A stretch of DNA of 43,046 nucleotides from Candidatus Cloacimonadaceae bacterium. Lineage in GTDB: Bacteria; Cloacimonadota; Cloacimonadia; Cloacimonadales; Cloacimonadaceae. The notes beneath the pieces are model-generated. The model did not search any database, was not told where the DNA came from, and saw nothing but the letters and a program-made list of their open reading frames with translations. Shown piece after piece: positions 6,847-14,281 of the stretch; the stretch's first letter is position 1; the number at the start of each line of letters is the position of its first letter. A program made the position numbers and the translations under genes. The stretch is from NCBI GenBank assembly GCA_030693415.1, contig JAUYAR010000179.1:1-43046 (forward strand). Reading direction: 5' to 3'.

Positions 6847-8319
6847 ATGTGCCCATCTCGTAACACAATCTATACTCTACTCTGGACAATGACTGTGGTA
6901 GCGTTATCATTCCTTTTTACCGGCTGTGATAGGACATCAGACGTGGAAAAGGGATCTCTTACCGGAAAGGTAATCCTGGTAAACGACACTGATGACCCCT
7001 CTCTCGATCCGGTCGATTTTTCTGGAGTTACGGTTGCTCTTTATCCTCTTGCGATATTAGATACTACGATCGTGAGAATTAACAACACATTTCCGGACAC
7101 AGGAATTCAGATTTCTCAAATGACGGAATTTGACCATCGTCTGCAAAACCCGATGGCTATAACGAGCACAGGTGCAGATGGGAAATTTCTGATTAAGAAA
7201 ATCCCGGTGGGGGCGTACAATGTTGTTTTTCTAAAGGAAGGTTGGTCTATCAAATACTTATTTTCGGTTGGAATAGTTCAAAATGATTTGGTAGATGTGT
7301 CCGAGAATCAAATCAAGCCGGCTGTATATTTTTCAGGATATGTCAGCGAATCAGTTACATTCAAAGCAGATAAAGTATATATAGTGACGGGAACTACTTC
7401 GTTTATCGCGCCTGTAACCATAGAATCGGGGACTCAAATATATGTTTCTCCGGACGAATCAATTAGGTTCCATGAAAATATGCAAATTAGTGGTGGGACA
7501 GGCGCCAATTTATATTGGAAAATGGGATCTGCGCATAATTTGTACACCAATTCTGCGACTGTCATAGACTCTAACTTATACTTTACTGCTTTATCTATGT
7601 ATGCAGGTAACATAAACCTTAATCATGGGCTTATTAGGCACGTTAGAGATGGTGTGAACTTTTTTTCAAATGGATCTTCTGCCTCCATGATGGACATCAA
7701 ACATTTTAGCTCAGGCTTCTCGTTTAACAATTGCGGAGGGTCTGCTACCCGTATAAGTGCCAGATATGGCAGTTTGAAGGCAATACAAATTCTTAGCCCG
7801 ACAGATTCTTTGACGGTCTCGCACAGCATTTTATATAAAACCCATGATGGTATATCAGCTTATACAGCCGGGAGAGCTCTGATAACCGACAACTATTTTC
7901 ATATCAACTACAATGCGATTCGAGCTGAGAATAACAATGGCACGATATCCCATAATGAATTCAATTTAAACCAGTTTGACATCAATCTATATTCTTCATC
8001 CTACACAATATCAAACAACAACTTTTATTACACAAAAGATACAACGATAGCCCCAAGAGGATTTGTCTTGGTTTCGCGCAACAATTTCTACAGAACAGGT
8101 AAGTACTTTGTATCGATAAGAAAACTTGGTGGCACTGTCTTTAGCTGGGTATATGCCAATGTAGATGCAAAATACAATTACTGGGCAGTAGCAGATATTG
8201 ATTTGTATATCTACGATGCACTCGACAACGCTCAATTCCCAGAATATCCCTGCCCGTTTTCCGTTATTTATCTTCCGAAACTCAACACAAAAAATCCATT
8301 TGCCGGGATTCGTAGATAG
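6847..8319 (+). CDS. Lipoprotein with regulatory-like and beta-helix domains
   Basis: The 490-aa product begins with a basic residue, a hydrophobic stretch (LLWTMTVVALSFLF) and a TGC lipobox, with Cys27 as the likely lipidated residue. It should therefore be exported and anchored to a membrane, probably the outer one. Residues of about 35-155 resemble a carboxypeptidase-regulatory or CNA-B-like beta-sandwich (GSLTGKVILVND, GVTVALYP, DGKFLIKKIPVGAYNVVFLKEGW). Residues of about 230-440 are rich in short N-N-F/Y repeats (ITDNYFHINYNAI, ISHNEFNLNQF, ISNNNFYYT) typical of a right-handed parallel beta-helix (NosD/pectate-lyase-like). Such folds bind or cleave polysaccharides, which would fit the neighbouring locus. 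No catalytic residues can be assigned. A GAGGG ribosome site precedes the ATG. Confidence 0.75.
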   Translation: MCPSRNTIYTLLWTMTVVALSFLFTGCDRTSDVEKGSLTGKVILVNDTDDPSLDPVDFSGVTVALYPLAILDTTIVRINNTFPDTGIQISQMTEFDHRLQNPMAITSTGADGKFLIKKIPVGAYNVVFLKEGWSIKYLFSVGIVQNDLVDVSENQIKPAVYFSGYVSESVTFKADKVYIVTGTTSFIAPVTIESGTQIYVSPDESIRFHENMQISGGTGANLYWKMGSAHNLYTNSATVIDSNLYFTALSMYAGNINLNHGLIRHVRDGVNFFSNGSSASMMDIKHFSSGFSFNNCGGSATRISARYGSLKAIQILSPTDSLTVSHSILYKTHDGISAYTAGRALITDNYFHINYNAIRAENNNGTISHNEFNLNQFDINLYSSSYTISNNNFYYTKDTTIAPRGFVLVSRNNFYRTGKYFVSIRKLGGTVFSWVYANVDAKYNYWAVADIDLYIYDALDNAQFPEYPCPFSVIYLPKLNTKNPFAGIRR

Positions 8320-8403
8320 ATTCTGCACACAAAAAATGAATTTGCAAATCAAGATAGCACAACAGTGTCTCGTCAAGCATTCCATGTCGTAAAAAAACAC
8401 ATC

Positions 8404-8471
8404 GTCATTCCAGCGAAGGCTGGAACTGGATTCCAGTTCCAGCCTTCGCTGGAATGACACGCTGGAATGAC
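8404..8471. repeat. Near-perfect 27-bp-arm palindrome plus extra half-site
   Basis: Positions 8404-8430 and 8432-8458 are exact reverse complements of each other around one central base. A third partial copy, GCTGGAATGAC, follows at 8461-8471. The core words GTCATTCCAGCG and CGCTGGAATGAC look like the dispersed hairpin repeats (REP/dRS3-like) known from many bacterial genomes. It separates the lipoprotein gene from the polysaccharide locus and lies about 25 bases upstream of that locus's likely promoter. Confidence 0.9.
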
Positions 8472-8492
8472 AAACGCACAGGCAAGCTTGAC

Positions 8493-8521
8493 TTGACAAT
8501 AGTGCATAATTATCATATTAC
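8493..8521 (+). promoter_or_regulatory. Likely promoter of the polysaccharide locus
   Basis: TTGACA at 8493-8498, a 17-base spacer and TATTAC at 8516-8521 form a good sigma-70-type promoter. The predicted start of transcription is only about 10-20 bases before an AAGGAG ribosome site (8533-8538) and the ATG at 8545. It is the best promoter I can see before the long colinear gene run. Confidence 0.5.
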
Positions 8522-8544
8522 GCCTCACCAACAAGGAGATCATA

Positions 8545-9273
8545 ATGAATAGCTATTATAGTAAGATAGATTCGGAAAGGTTTGGATTTAAAATCGCAAA
8601 GTTCGGCAATGATGTTGATAACGCAATCGATGTTGTGGATGAGCTTAAGCGGGACGGATTTAGACTGATTATTGCAAGGACGGAGTTTACAAATCTTAGC
8701 TTGATTAATACTCTTGAAAAAATTGGCTTTGTTTATAAGGATGCTCAGCTAACGTTTGGCTACGATATGAAAAGAGAATTACCTCTCCGATTAACAAGCA
8801 CGGTCATGATGCACCCATATCGAGATGCATTCCAAGATAGACTAATTCAAATCACGGAGAACTCGTTTCAAGAATATGGGCATTATTTTGCGGATGAGAG
8901 GCTGGATAGACATAGTTGTAGGCAGATTTATATTGACTGGGTTTATCGTTGTTGCACTGATAAGCTCGTATCCGATCATATGATAGTTGCCGTATTGGAC
9001 GAAGAACCAATAGGATATTTAGCGCTAAAAACAGTAAAGGAGAATGAGCAATTTCATTTAGCCGGTATTATTGGAGCTGTGTCCTCCAAACATCGCCATT
9101 TAGGTGTTTTTCGGATGATAAATATCGAGAGTCTGTATTTATCAAATAGTCTTGGAGCAGCGCATTATGAAGGAAATGTTCATTTGACAAATTTCCCGGT
9201 AATGAAGACGTACACCAGCTTATCATATCGGATTATCCGGTCTGAGATAACCTTACACTTATGGTTGGACTAA
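8545..9273 (+). CDS. GNAT acetyltransferase, WecD-like (TDP-4-amino-deoxysugar N-acetyltransferase)
   Basis: The 242-aa protein resembles WecD/RffC, which acetylates the 4-amino group of TDP-4-amino-4,6-dideoxygalactose. Seen: an N-terminal half with the substrate-domain pattern (FGFKIAKFG, then GFRLIIART), the GHYFADERLD segment at about 112-121, and a C-terminal GNAT domain. The GNAT domain holds the acetyl-CoA loop SSKHRHLGVFRM at about 180-191 and ends TNFPVMKTYTSLSYRIIRSE, a pattern typical of this group. Length is close to E. coli WecD (224 aa). It is the first gene after a good promoter, with AAGGAG before the ATG. A WecE-like aminotransferase three genes downstream supports a 4-amino-sugar substrate, though the exact sugar is uncertain because dideoxy-sugar genes are also present. 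Confidence 0.8.
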   Translation: MNSYYSKIDSERFGFKIAKFGNDVDNAIDVVDELKRDGFRLIIARTEFTNLSLINTLEKIGFVYKDAQLTFGYDMKRELPLRLTSTVMMHPYRDAFQDRLIQITENSFQEYGHYFADERLDRHSCRQIYIDWVYRCCTDKLVSDHMIVAVLDEEPIGYLALKTVKENEQFHLAGIIGAVSSKHRHLGVFRMINIESLYLSNSLGAAHYEGNVHLTNFPVMKTYTSLSYRIIRSEITLHLWLD

Positions 9274-9367
9274 ATTATGAATCACTATCGGGAGCAGATT
9301 CAGATCATTGGATACGTGATTTCCAAGGTATTCAGCTACATAACATGTTCTCGAGGAGTGAGCTAAA

Positions 9368-10297
9368 GTGCCAAACCTAATATCTGTGGTAATTCCATTA
9401 TACAATACAAGAGATTGCTTAGAGATGCTATATTCAAGGCTTTTAGAATCTTTAAATGAGACTCTCGCAGACTTTGAAATAATATTCGTAGATGACAACA
9501 GCCCTCAAGCAGATCACATTTTAATCAGCAAGATATCCAAAAAAGACGAACGGGTAAAACTGGTCAAACTCTCTCGCAATTTTGGGCAGCAAGCTGCGAT
9601 TTCTTGTGGAATTAGCTATGCAAAAGGGGATTGGGTTGTGGTGATGGACGCCGACCTTCAGGATCGACCAGAGGAAATATCAAGCCTATATCAAAAGGCT
9701 CTCGAGGGCTATGACATAGTATTCACGGAGGTCAATAGCCGGAGAGACAATATTATTAAAAAGCTATATTCCAAAGCATTCCATACACTGTTTGCATATC
9801 TTACCGGCAGCATGGCAAATTATGGAATGAGGAATTTTGGAATTTACAGCCGCAAAGTGGTTGATGCCTTCTTGACGCTTGAGGAGCAATTCAGAGGTTT
9901 TGCCCTACTTGTGAGGTGGCTTGGTTTCAACAGTGCAACGATTCAAATTCAACATGATAAAAGGGAGACGGGCAAATCCTCCTATGATTTCTCAACAGGC
10001 TTAAGCCTGGCTTTGGATTCCTGGGTAACGTTTTCGGATAAACCACTGAGAATCACTGTGTCGGCTGGTTTTTTAATATCGTTGATTTCGTTCATGATAG
10101 GCTTATTTTATTTACTAAGAGCTTTGTTAGGGTATCGGGTTGTGCTTGGCTGGACAAGTCTTATCCTTTCAGTGTGGTTTCTTAGCGGCTTTACTGTTTT
10201 TTGTATAGGTTTGATAGGTCTTTACATTGGTAAGGTGTTTAAAGAGACAAAGAAGAGACCTCACTATCTAATCGATTACACGGAGAATTTGCCATGA
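9368..10297 (+). CDS. Family 2 glycosyltransferase, ArnC/GtrB-like (undecaprenyl-phosphate sugar synthase)
   Basis: The 309-aa protein has a GT-A domain: ISVVIPLYN at the start, FVDDNSP, NFGQQAAISCGI, and the metal-binding DADLQDRPEE. Two hydrophobic helices follow near the C-terminus (about 230-255 and 265-290). This is the architecture of GtrB, ArnC and DPM1-like enzymes, which transfer a sugar from a nucleotide donor to polyprenyl phosphate on the cytoplasmic face. The start is GTG with GAGGAG about 8 bases upstream. Its stop overlaps the ATG of the next gene (ATGA), a small membrane protein that could flip the product. Likely donor: the TDP-sugar made by the neighbouring enzymes (inference). 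Confidence 0.88.
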   Translation: MPNLISVVIPLYNTRDCLEMLYSRLLESLNETLADFEIIFVDDNSPQADHILISKISKKDERVKLVKLSRNFGQQAAISCGISYAKGDWVVVMDADLQDRPEEISSLYQKALEGYDIVFTEVNSRRDNIIKKLYSKAFHTLFAYLTGSMANYGMRNFGIYSRKVVDAFLTLEEQFRGFALLVRWLGFNSATIQIQHDKRETGKSSYDFSTGLSLALDSWVTFSDKPLRITVSAGFLISLISFMIGLFYLLRALLGYRVVLGWTSLILSVWFLSGFTVFCIGLIGLYIGKVFKETKKRPHYLIDYTENLP

Positions 10298-10659
10298 AGC
10301 ATTTATATATATTTGGCACAATCTTGTTCACTGTGTATGGGCAAATGATCATCAAATGGAGAATGAGTTATTACGGAGAATCTCCTGTTGCGTTTCAAAG
10401 CAAGGTCACATTTCTGTTAAACTGCTTGGCGGATCCGTATATAATTAGTGGGTTTGCAGCAGCTTTTATGGCGTCACTTTTTTGGATGTCTGCCGTATCA
10501 GTATTTCCTTTAAGTTATGCATATCCATTTATGGGGTTAAATTTTGTGATTGTCCTTTTCTTATCGGCGTCTCTATTTAAGGAGAAAATCTCAGTTCCTA
10601 CTATTTTGGGGACACTGCTGATCGTCGCGGGAATTGCGCTTCTGAGTATGAAAAAGTGA
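10294..10659 (+). CDS. Small DMT/EamA-type membrane protein, ArnE-like
   Basis: This 121-aa protein has four predicted transmembrane segments (about 3-20, 45-65, 70-92 and 98-118). Its last part (FPLSYAYPFMGLNFVIVLFLSASLFKEKIS, shown here as the start of TM3 to TM4) has the pattern of small multidrug-resistance and EamA half-transporters. In the Arn pathway, ArnE/ArnF of similar size flip undecaprenyl-phosphate aminoarabinose across the inner membrane. Overlaps of 4 bp with both the upstream glycosyltransferase and the following gene imply tight coupling. A role as flippase for the lipid-linked sugar made by the preceding enzyme is inferred from context. Confidence 0.75.
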   Translation: MKHLYIFGTILFTVYGQMIIKWRMSYYGESPVAFQSKVTFLLNCLADPYIISGFAAAFMASLFWMSAVSVFPLSYAYPFMGLNFVIVLFLSASLFKEKISVPTILGTLLIVAGIALLSMKK

Positions 10660-10664
10660 AAACT

Positions 10665-11807
10665 ATGATACCCTTTAACAAACCATACTTGTCCACAAAC
10701 GAAGAACAATACGTGCTTGATGCTTTGAAGTCTGGAAGAATATGTGGCAATAATCAATACGCACAAAAAGTCTTCGGGCACTTGGAGCAAAAACACGGGC
10801 TGGAGAATTCTTTCCTGGTTCCGTCAGGCACATCCGCATTAGAAATGGGAGCTATTCTCGCTGATTTGGGTCCTGGTGATGAAGTGATTCTACCTTCATA
10901 TACTTTTAGCTCGACTGCAAATGCAGTAGTTCTTACCGGAGCAAAGCCGGTATTTTGCGAGATTGATCCGGGCACGATGAATGCCGATGTAGGGCATGCG
11001 GCTTCACTTGTTTCAGAGCGGACGAAGATGCTCTTGCCCATAGATTATGCCGGTATTCCATGCGACCTTGATGGCTTTTTATCCCTTGCTGAAATACATA
11101 ATCTCTCTTTGATGGTGGATGCCGCTCAGTCTTACGGAAGTTATTACAAAGGGCAGGCTTGTGGCAGCATGGGGGATTTGGCTGCATTCAGTTTTCATGA
11201 AACAAAGAATATTAGTTGTGGCGAAGGCGGTGCCTTGATCGTGAACAATCCCGAGTGGATTGAACGGGCTCATTTTTTACAGGAAAAAGGGACGGATCGC
11301 AGATTGGTGCTTTATGGTCAAAAAACAAAATATCACTGGGTGGATAAGGGATCAAGCTATTTGCTTTCTGACATCCTGGCAGCGTTGTTGTTGTCCCAAT
11401 TGGAGAGCGAAGACATCATTCATGGTTTACGCAGGAAGGTAGCGGATGCTTATTTTGAGTTATACAAACCTTATCGGGATTGGGATTTGATCAGCTTTAC
11501 ACCCTATGATAAATTTGAACAGGTGAACAACCATGCCTTTTGGGTTATATTTGACACAGAGCAGAAAAAAGAAGATTTTATCATGAGCCTCAAGGCAATG
11601 AATATCCATGCCTACATAGGCTACCTACCCCTGCATTCATCCCCAATGGGAATCAAATTGGGCAATGACATAAATGATCTTCCTATTACCCAAGATGTTG
11701 CATCCAGGATTGTGAGGCTGCCTATGTATGCCAGTCTCGCAAATGAAGGTCTGGATTACTGCCTTGAAAAAATGCAGAATGTAATGAAACAAATCTATGG
11801 AGAATGA
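10665..11807 (+). CDS. wecE: TDP-4-keto-6-deoxyhexose 4-aminotransferase, WecE-like (PLP)
   Basis: This DegT/DnrJ/EryC1 aminotransferase closely resembles E. coli WecE/RffA. It starts MIPFNKPYLS, then has PSGTSALEM, GDEVILPSYTFSSTANA, the PLP-ring contact VDAAQSYGS (Asp152) and the Schiff-base lysine in SFHETKN (Lys181), followed by CGEGGAL. It should convert TDP-4-keto-6-deoxy-D-glucose to the 4-amino-4,6-dideoxy-galacto sugar using glutamate, or act on the 2-deoxy version made by the next genes. I chose the ATG at 10665 because it gives the MIPFN start conserved in WecE. A GTG at 10656 overlapping the upstream stop is in frame and would add three residues. The stop overlaps the ATG of the next gene. 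Confidence 0.87.
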   Translation: MIPFNKPYLSTNEEQYVLDALKSGRICGNNQYAQKVFGHLEQKHGLENSFLVPSGTSALEMGAILADLGPGDEVILPSYTFSSTANAVVLTGAKPVFCEIDPGTMNADVGHAASLVSERTKMLLPIDYAGIPCDLDGFLSLAEIHNLSLMVDAAQSYGSYYKGQACGSMGDLAAFSFHETKNISCGEGGALIVNNPEWIERAHFLQEKGTDRRLVLYGQKTKYHWVDKGSSYLLSDILAALLLSQLESEDIIHGLRRKVADAYFELYKPYRDWDLISFTPYDKFEQVNNHAFWVIFDTEQKKEDFIMSLKAMNIHAYIGYLPLHSSPMGIKLGNDINDLPITQDVASRIVRLPMYASLANEGLDYCLEKMQNVMKQIYGE

Positions 11808-13282
11808 TGACCAAGCAAAGAGTGCATGAGCTGAAAAACAGACTCTCAAAACATCTTGGTGAGTATTCTCAGAGCGTCGAATTCGAAATGTTTTTTTCGG
11901 CTCTAATAGACTTTAATCCCTACAATTCGACGGAAGAAATCTTACAGTGGTTGAAAGAACTTAACAATACCCAATATTTTAGTGTTGAAGAGATTTCTTT
12001 TTCGGAATTACAACAATGGCATTTTGATAACATAACAGGAGATTTAAAACACAATAGAGGGAAATTCTTTAGCATAAGAGGTTTTCAGGTTTTTAATAGC
12101 TGGTCAGGAGAATTGCTTTGGGATCAACCAATCATCGACCAACCTGAGATCGGTGTCTTGGGCATCCTGTGTAAGAAAATGGATGGTGTCTTGTATTTTC
12201 TGATGCAAGCAAAAGCAGAACCGGGAAATATCAATACATATCAGATTTCACCAACTGTTCAAGCGACACGTAGTAATTACATGCAAGCGCATGGAGGTCT
12301 CAGCACCAGATATTTGGAGTATTTTAACGGTGTGGCACCGGTCAAGATTATATTTTATCAATATCAATCGGAACAAGGTGCAAGGTTCATGGAAAAAAGG
12401 AACCGGAATATCATTGTTTATGACGAATCCAGCTCTCTGATCGAGCTTAGTGAAAATCACAGATGGCTAACCATGGGGCAGATCAAGAGCATGATGGAAC
12501 ATGATAATACGGTGAATATGGACTGCCGGTCGGTGATTTCGCAGATCAGGTATTGGAATGAAGAGAATGTTCTTGATACTGAGAAGTTGCTTTGCATATT
12601 GAACGACTATCGGGACGTGATCAGCCGAAGCGACTTTTGGTTGAAGTCTGTGTCCCAGTCTTTTGCAATTCACAAATCAGACAATGAACTTAACGAGATT
12701 AAAAAAAAACTGGACTGGAAGCGGTTTTTTTGTTTTATGAGCAAAAAACCAATCTCTCTTAACGAGGTCAAGCATTGGAATATTGGAGATAAGACAATTG
12801 AACATATCTCTGCCAAATACTTCCAGGTTTTGGCTGTACGTATCAAGGCAAGCAATCGAGAGGTCGATGGTTGGGATCAACCCATTATGAGTCAGCGTCA
12901 TAATGGAGTGATCGGTATACTTGCTACGGATATCGGTGGAGAGATTCGTTTCTTGGTGCAGATGAAGATTGAACCTGGATTATACGATCTGGTTGAGCTG
13001 GCTCCGACCGTTCAGTGTATAGAGCAGAATTATGATTCTGACCCCAAGCCGAATTTCTTAGAGGCTTTTAGACGCGGACCGTTTATCTATGGGGCAAAAC
13101 AATCTGAGGAAGGTGGCAGATTTTACCGCGAATGCAGTAGTAACATCATAAAAGTGATCGACAGTGTTGATATCTCAGATGATCAGAACTATCTCTGGAT
13201 ATCGTTGAAACATTTGAAAGAACTGGTTCAGACGCAACAAATGCTAAACGTGGAACTGAGAAGCCTGTTAGCATATTTCTAA
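11804..13282 (+). CDS. NDP-hexose 2,3-dehydratase
   Basis: The 492-aa protein consists of two homologous halves, as in the NDP-hexose 2,3-dehydratase family (TylX3, EryBVI and SpnO type). The repeated core WDQPII-Q--IGVLGI occurs at about residues 105-125 and again as WDQPIMSQRHNGVIGI near 365. Each is followed by FL-Q-K-EPG and a -PTVQ- segment (SPTVQATRSNY and APTVQCIEQNY). These enzymes remove the C2 hydroxyl of TDP-4-keto-6-deoxyglucose to give a 3,4-diketo-2,6-dideoxy sugar, which a 3-ketoreductase must reduce; that enzyme is the next gene. The family is best known from antibiotic deoxysugar pathways, and its presence in a surface polysaccharide locus is less common. Start and upstream stop overlap as ATGA. 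Confidence 0.92.
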   Translation: MMTKQRVHELKNRLSKHLGEYSQSVEFEMFFSALIDFNPYNSTEEILQWLKELNNTQYFSVEEISFSELQQWHFDNITGDLKHNRGKFFSIRGFQVFNSWSGELLWDQPIIDQPEIGVLGILCKKMDGVLYFLMQAKAEPGNINTYQISPTVQATRSNYMQAHGGLSTRYLEYFNGVAPVKIIFYQYQSEQGARFMEKRNRNIIVYDESSSLIELSENHRWLTMGQIKSMMEHDNTVNMDCRSVISQIRYWNEENVLDTEKLLCILNDYRDVISRSDFWLKSVSQSFAIHKSDNELNEIKKKLDWKRFFCFMSKKPISLNEVKHWNIGDKTIEHISAKYFQVLAVRIKASNREVDGWDQPIMSQRHNGVIGILATDIGGEIRFLVQMKIEPGLYDLVELAPTVQCIEQNYDSDPKPNFLEAFRRGPFIYGAKQSEEGGRFYRECSSNIIKVIDSVDISDDQNYLWISLKHLKELVQTQQMLNVELRSLLAYF

Positions 13283-13293
13283 TAAGGACATCG

Positions 13294-14187
13294 ATGAAGA
13301 AGATAAGATTTGGAGTGATTGGCTGCGGGTATCAGACTACCAAGAACATGGCGCCTGCCATGGCAAAATGTTCATCAGTCAATATTCACGGTTTTTATGA
13401 TCTTGACTCCGGCAAAGCCGAAGAGATGGCAAAAAAATATGGTACGAGATCATACAACCACATCGAAGAGCTACTGAGTGATACTGAAATAGATGCCATA
13501 TATATTGCCACCCCGGTTTCCTCACATACAGAATTATCACTATTAGCAGCCGGTTATGATAAGCATGTTCTCTGTGAAAAACCGTTGGCATTAAACGACT
13601 CAGAAGCACAGAAAGTATCAGCACTTTTTAAGGAACTGAACTTGGTTTTGCTCGAGGGTTTCATGTATCAATACCACACACAGCATCAGTTTGTAAGAGA
13701 AATGATAGCCAAAGGGGAAATTGGGGTTCCGATTGTGTTTTATGCATGGCTTGGGTTTCCGCCCTTTCCTGCCACGGATTTTCGCATGATCAAGGAAATG
13801 GGTGGAGGCGCTTCATTAGACGCAGGATGCTATGTGAAACATGCAGCCGAGATGTTTTTTGGGCGTGCCCCTATCGATACTAATAGTGTAGTAGCTGATG
13901 ATGAATCCGGACTGGATATACACGGGTCGGTGCTCATGGATTTTGGCATGGGGCAAAGCGCCATTCTGAGTTATGGTATGGATAACTCGTATAAAAACTC
14001 ATATTCAGTTTGGGGTACCAAGGGAGAGATTACTCTTTGCCGGGCGTTTTCGATCCCAGAATATGAGATTCCGATTTGTCGTGTTGTAAATCAGGGGTTA
14101 GTAAGGGAGTATCAGCTAAAACCATGCAATCATTTTGTAGTGGAATTGGATCAGTTCACACAGATGATAGCAGATAAAGTATATTAA
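13294..14187 (+). CDS. NDP-hexose 3-ketoreductase (Gfo/Idh/MocA family), frameshifted near the 3-prime end
   Basis: The open frame encodes 297 residues of a Gfo/Idh/MocA oxidoreductase. It has an N-terminal Rossmann motif (FGVIGCGYQTTKNMAPA), ATPVSSH, the signature CEKPLAL, and a C-terminal sheet domain (GGGASLDAGCYVKH). With the preceding 2,3-dehydratase this is the classical pair for 2-deoxysugars (TylCII/SpnN type): NADPH-dependent reduction of the C3 keto group. The frame stops 30-40 residues before the usual end of the family, in FTQMIADKVY. The missing tail is found in the +1 frame (14186-14281, with the family-typical SSLENLRS), so one extra T at about 14184-14185 has truncated the gene, unless it is an assembly error. 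AAGGACATCG precedes the ATG. Confidence 0.87.
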   Translation: MKKIRFGVIGCGYQTTKNMAPAMAKCSSVNIHGFYDLDSGKAEEMAKKYGTRSYNHIEELLSDTEIDAIYIATPVSSHTELSLLAAGYDKHVLCEKPLALNDSEAQKVSALFKELNLVLLEGFMYQYHTQHQFVREMIAKGEIGVPIVFYAWLGFPPFPATDFRMIKEMGGGASLDAGCYVKHAAEMFFGRAPIDTNSVVADDESGLDIHGSVLMDFGMGQSAILSYGMDNSYKNSYSVWGTKGEITLCRAFSIPEYEIPICRVVNQGLVREYQLKPCNHFVVELDQFTQMIADKVY

Positions 14188-14281
14188 CGCTCCAAGATGT
14201 TGTTCAAGTTTGGAGAATTTAAGATCAGTACAAACTACTAAAAGCGCCGTAGGATGTTCATTAGAAAAACATTATGGATAA
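14186..14281 (+). pseudogene. Out-of-frame C-terminal remainder of the 3-ketoreductase
   Basis: Reading in the +1 frame directly after VY gives 31 residues beginning NAPRCCSSLENLRSVQ and ending LEKHYG, then TAA at 14279-14281. SLEN-R followed by a short helix and then a strand is the normal C-terminal end of Gfo/Idh/MocA proteins. The restored protein would be about 329 aa, the usual family size. Its stop would overlap the ATG of the next gene at 14274 by 8 bases, matching the coupled layout elsewhere in the locus. Confidence 0.7.
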
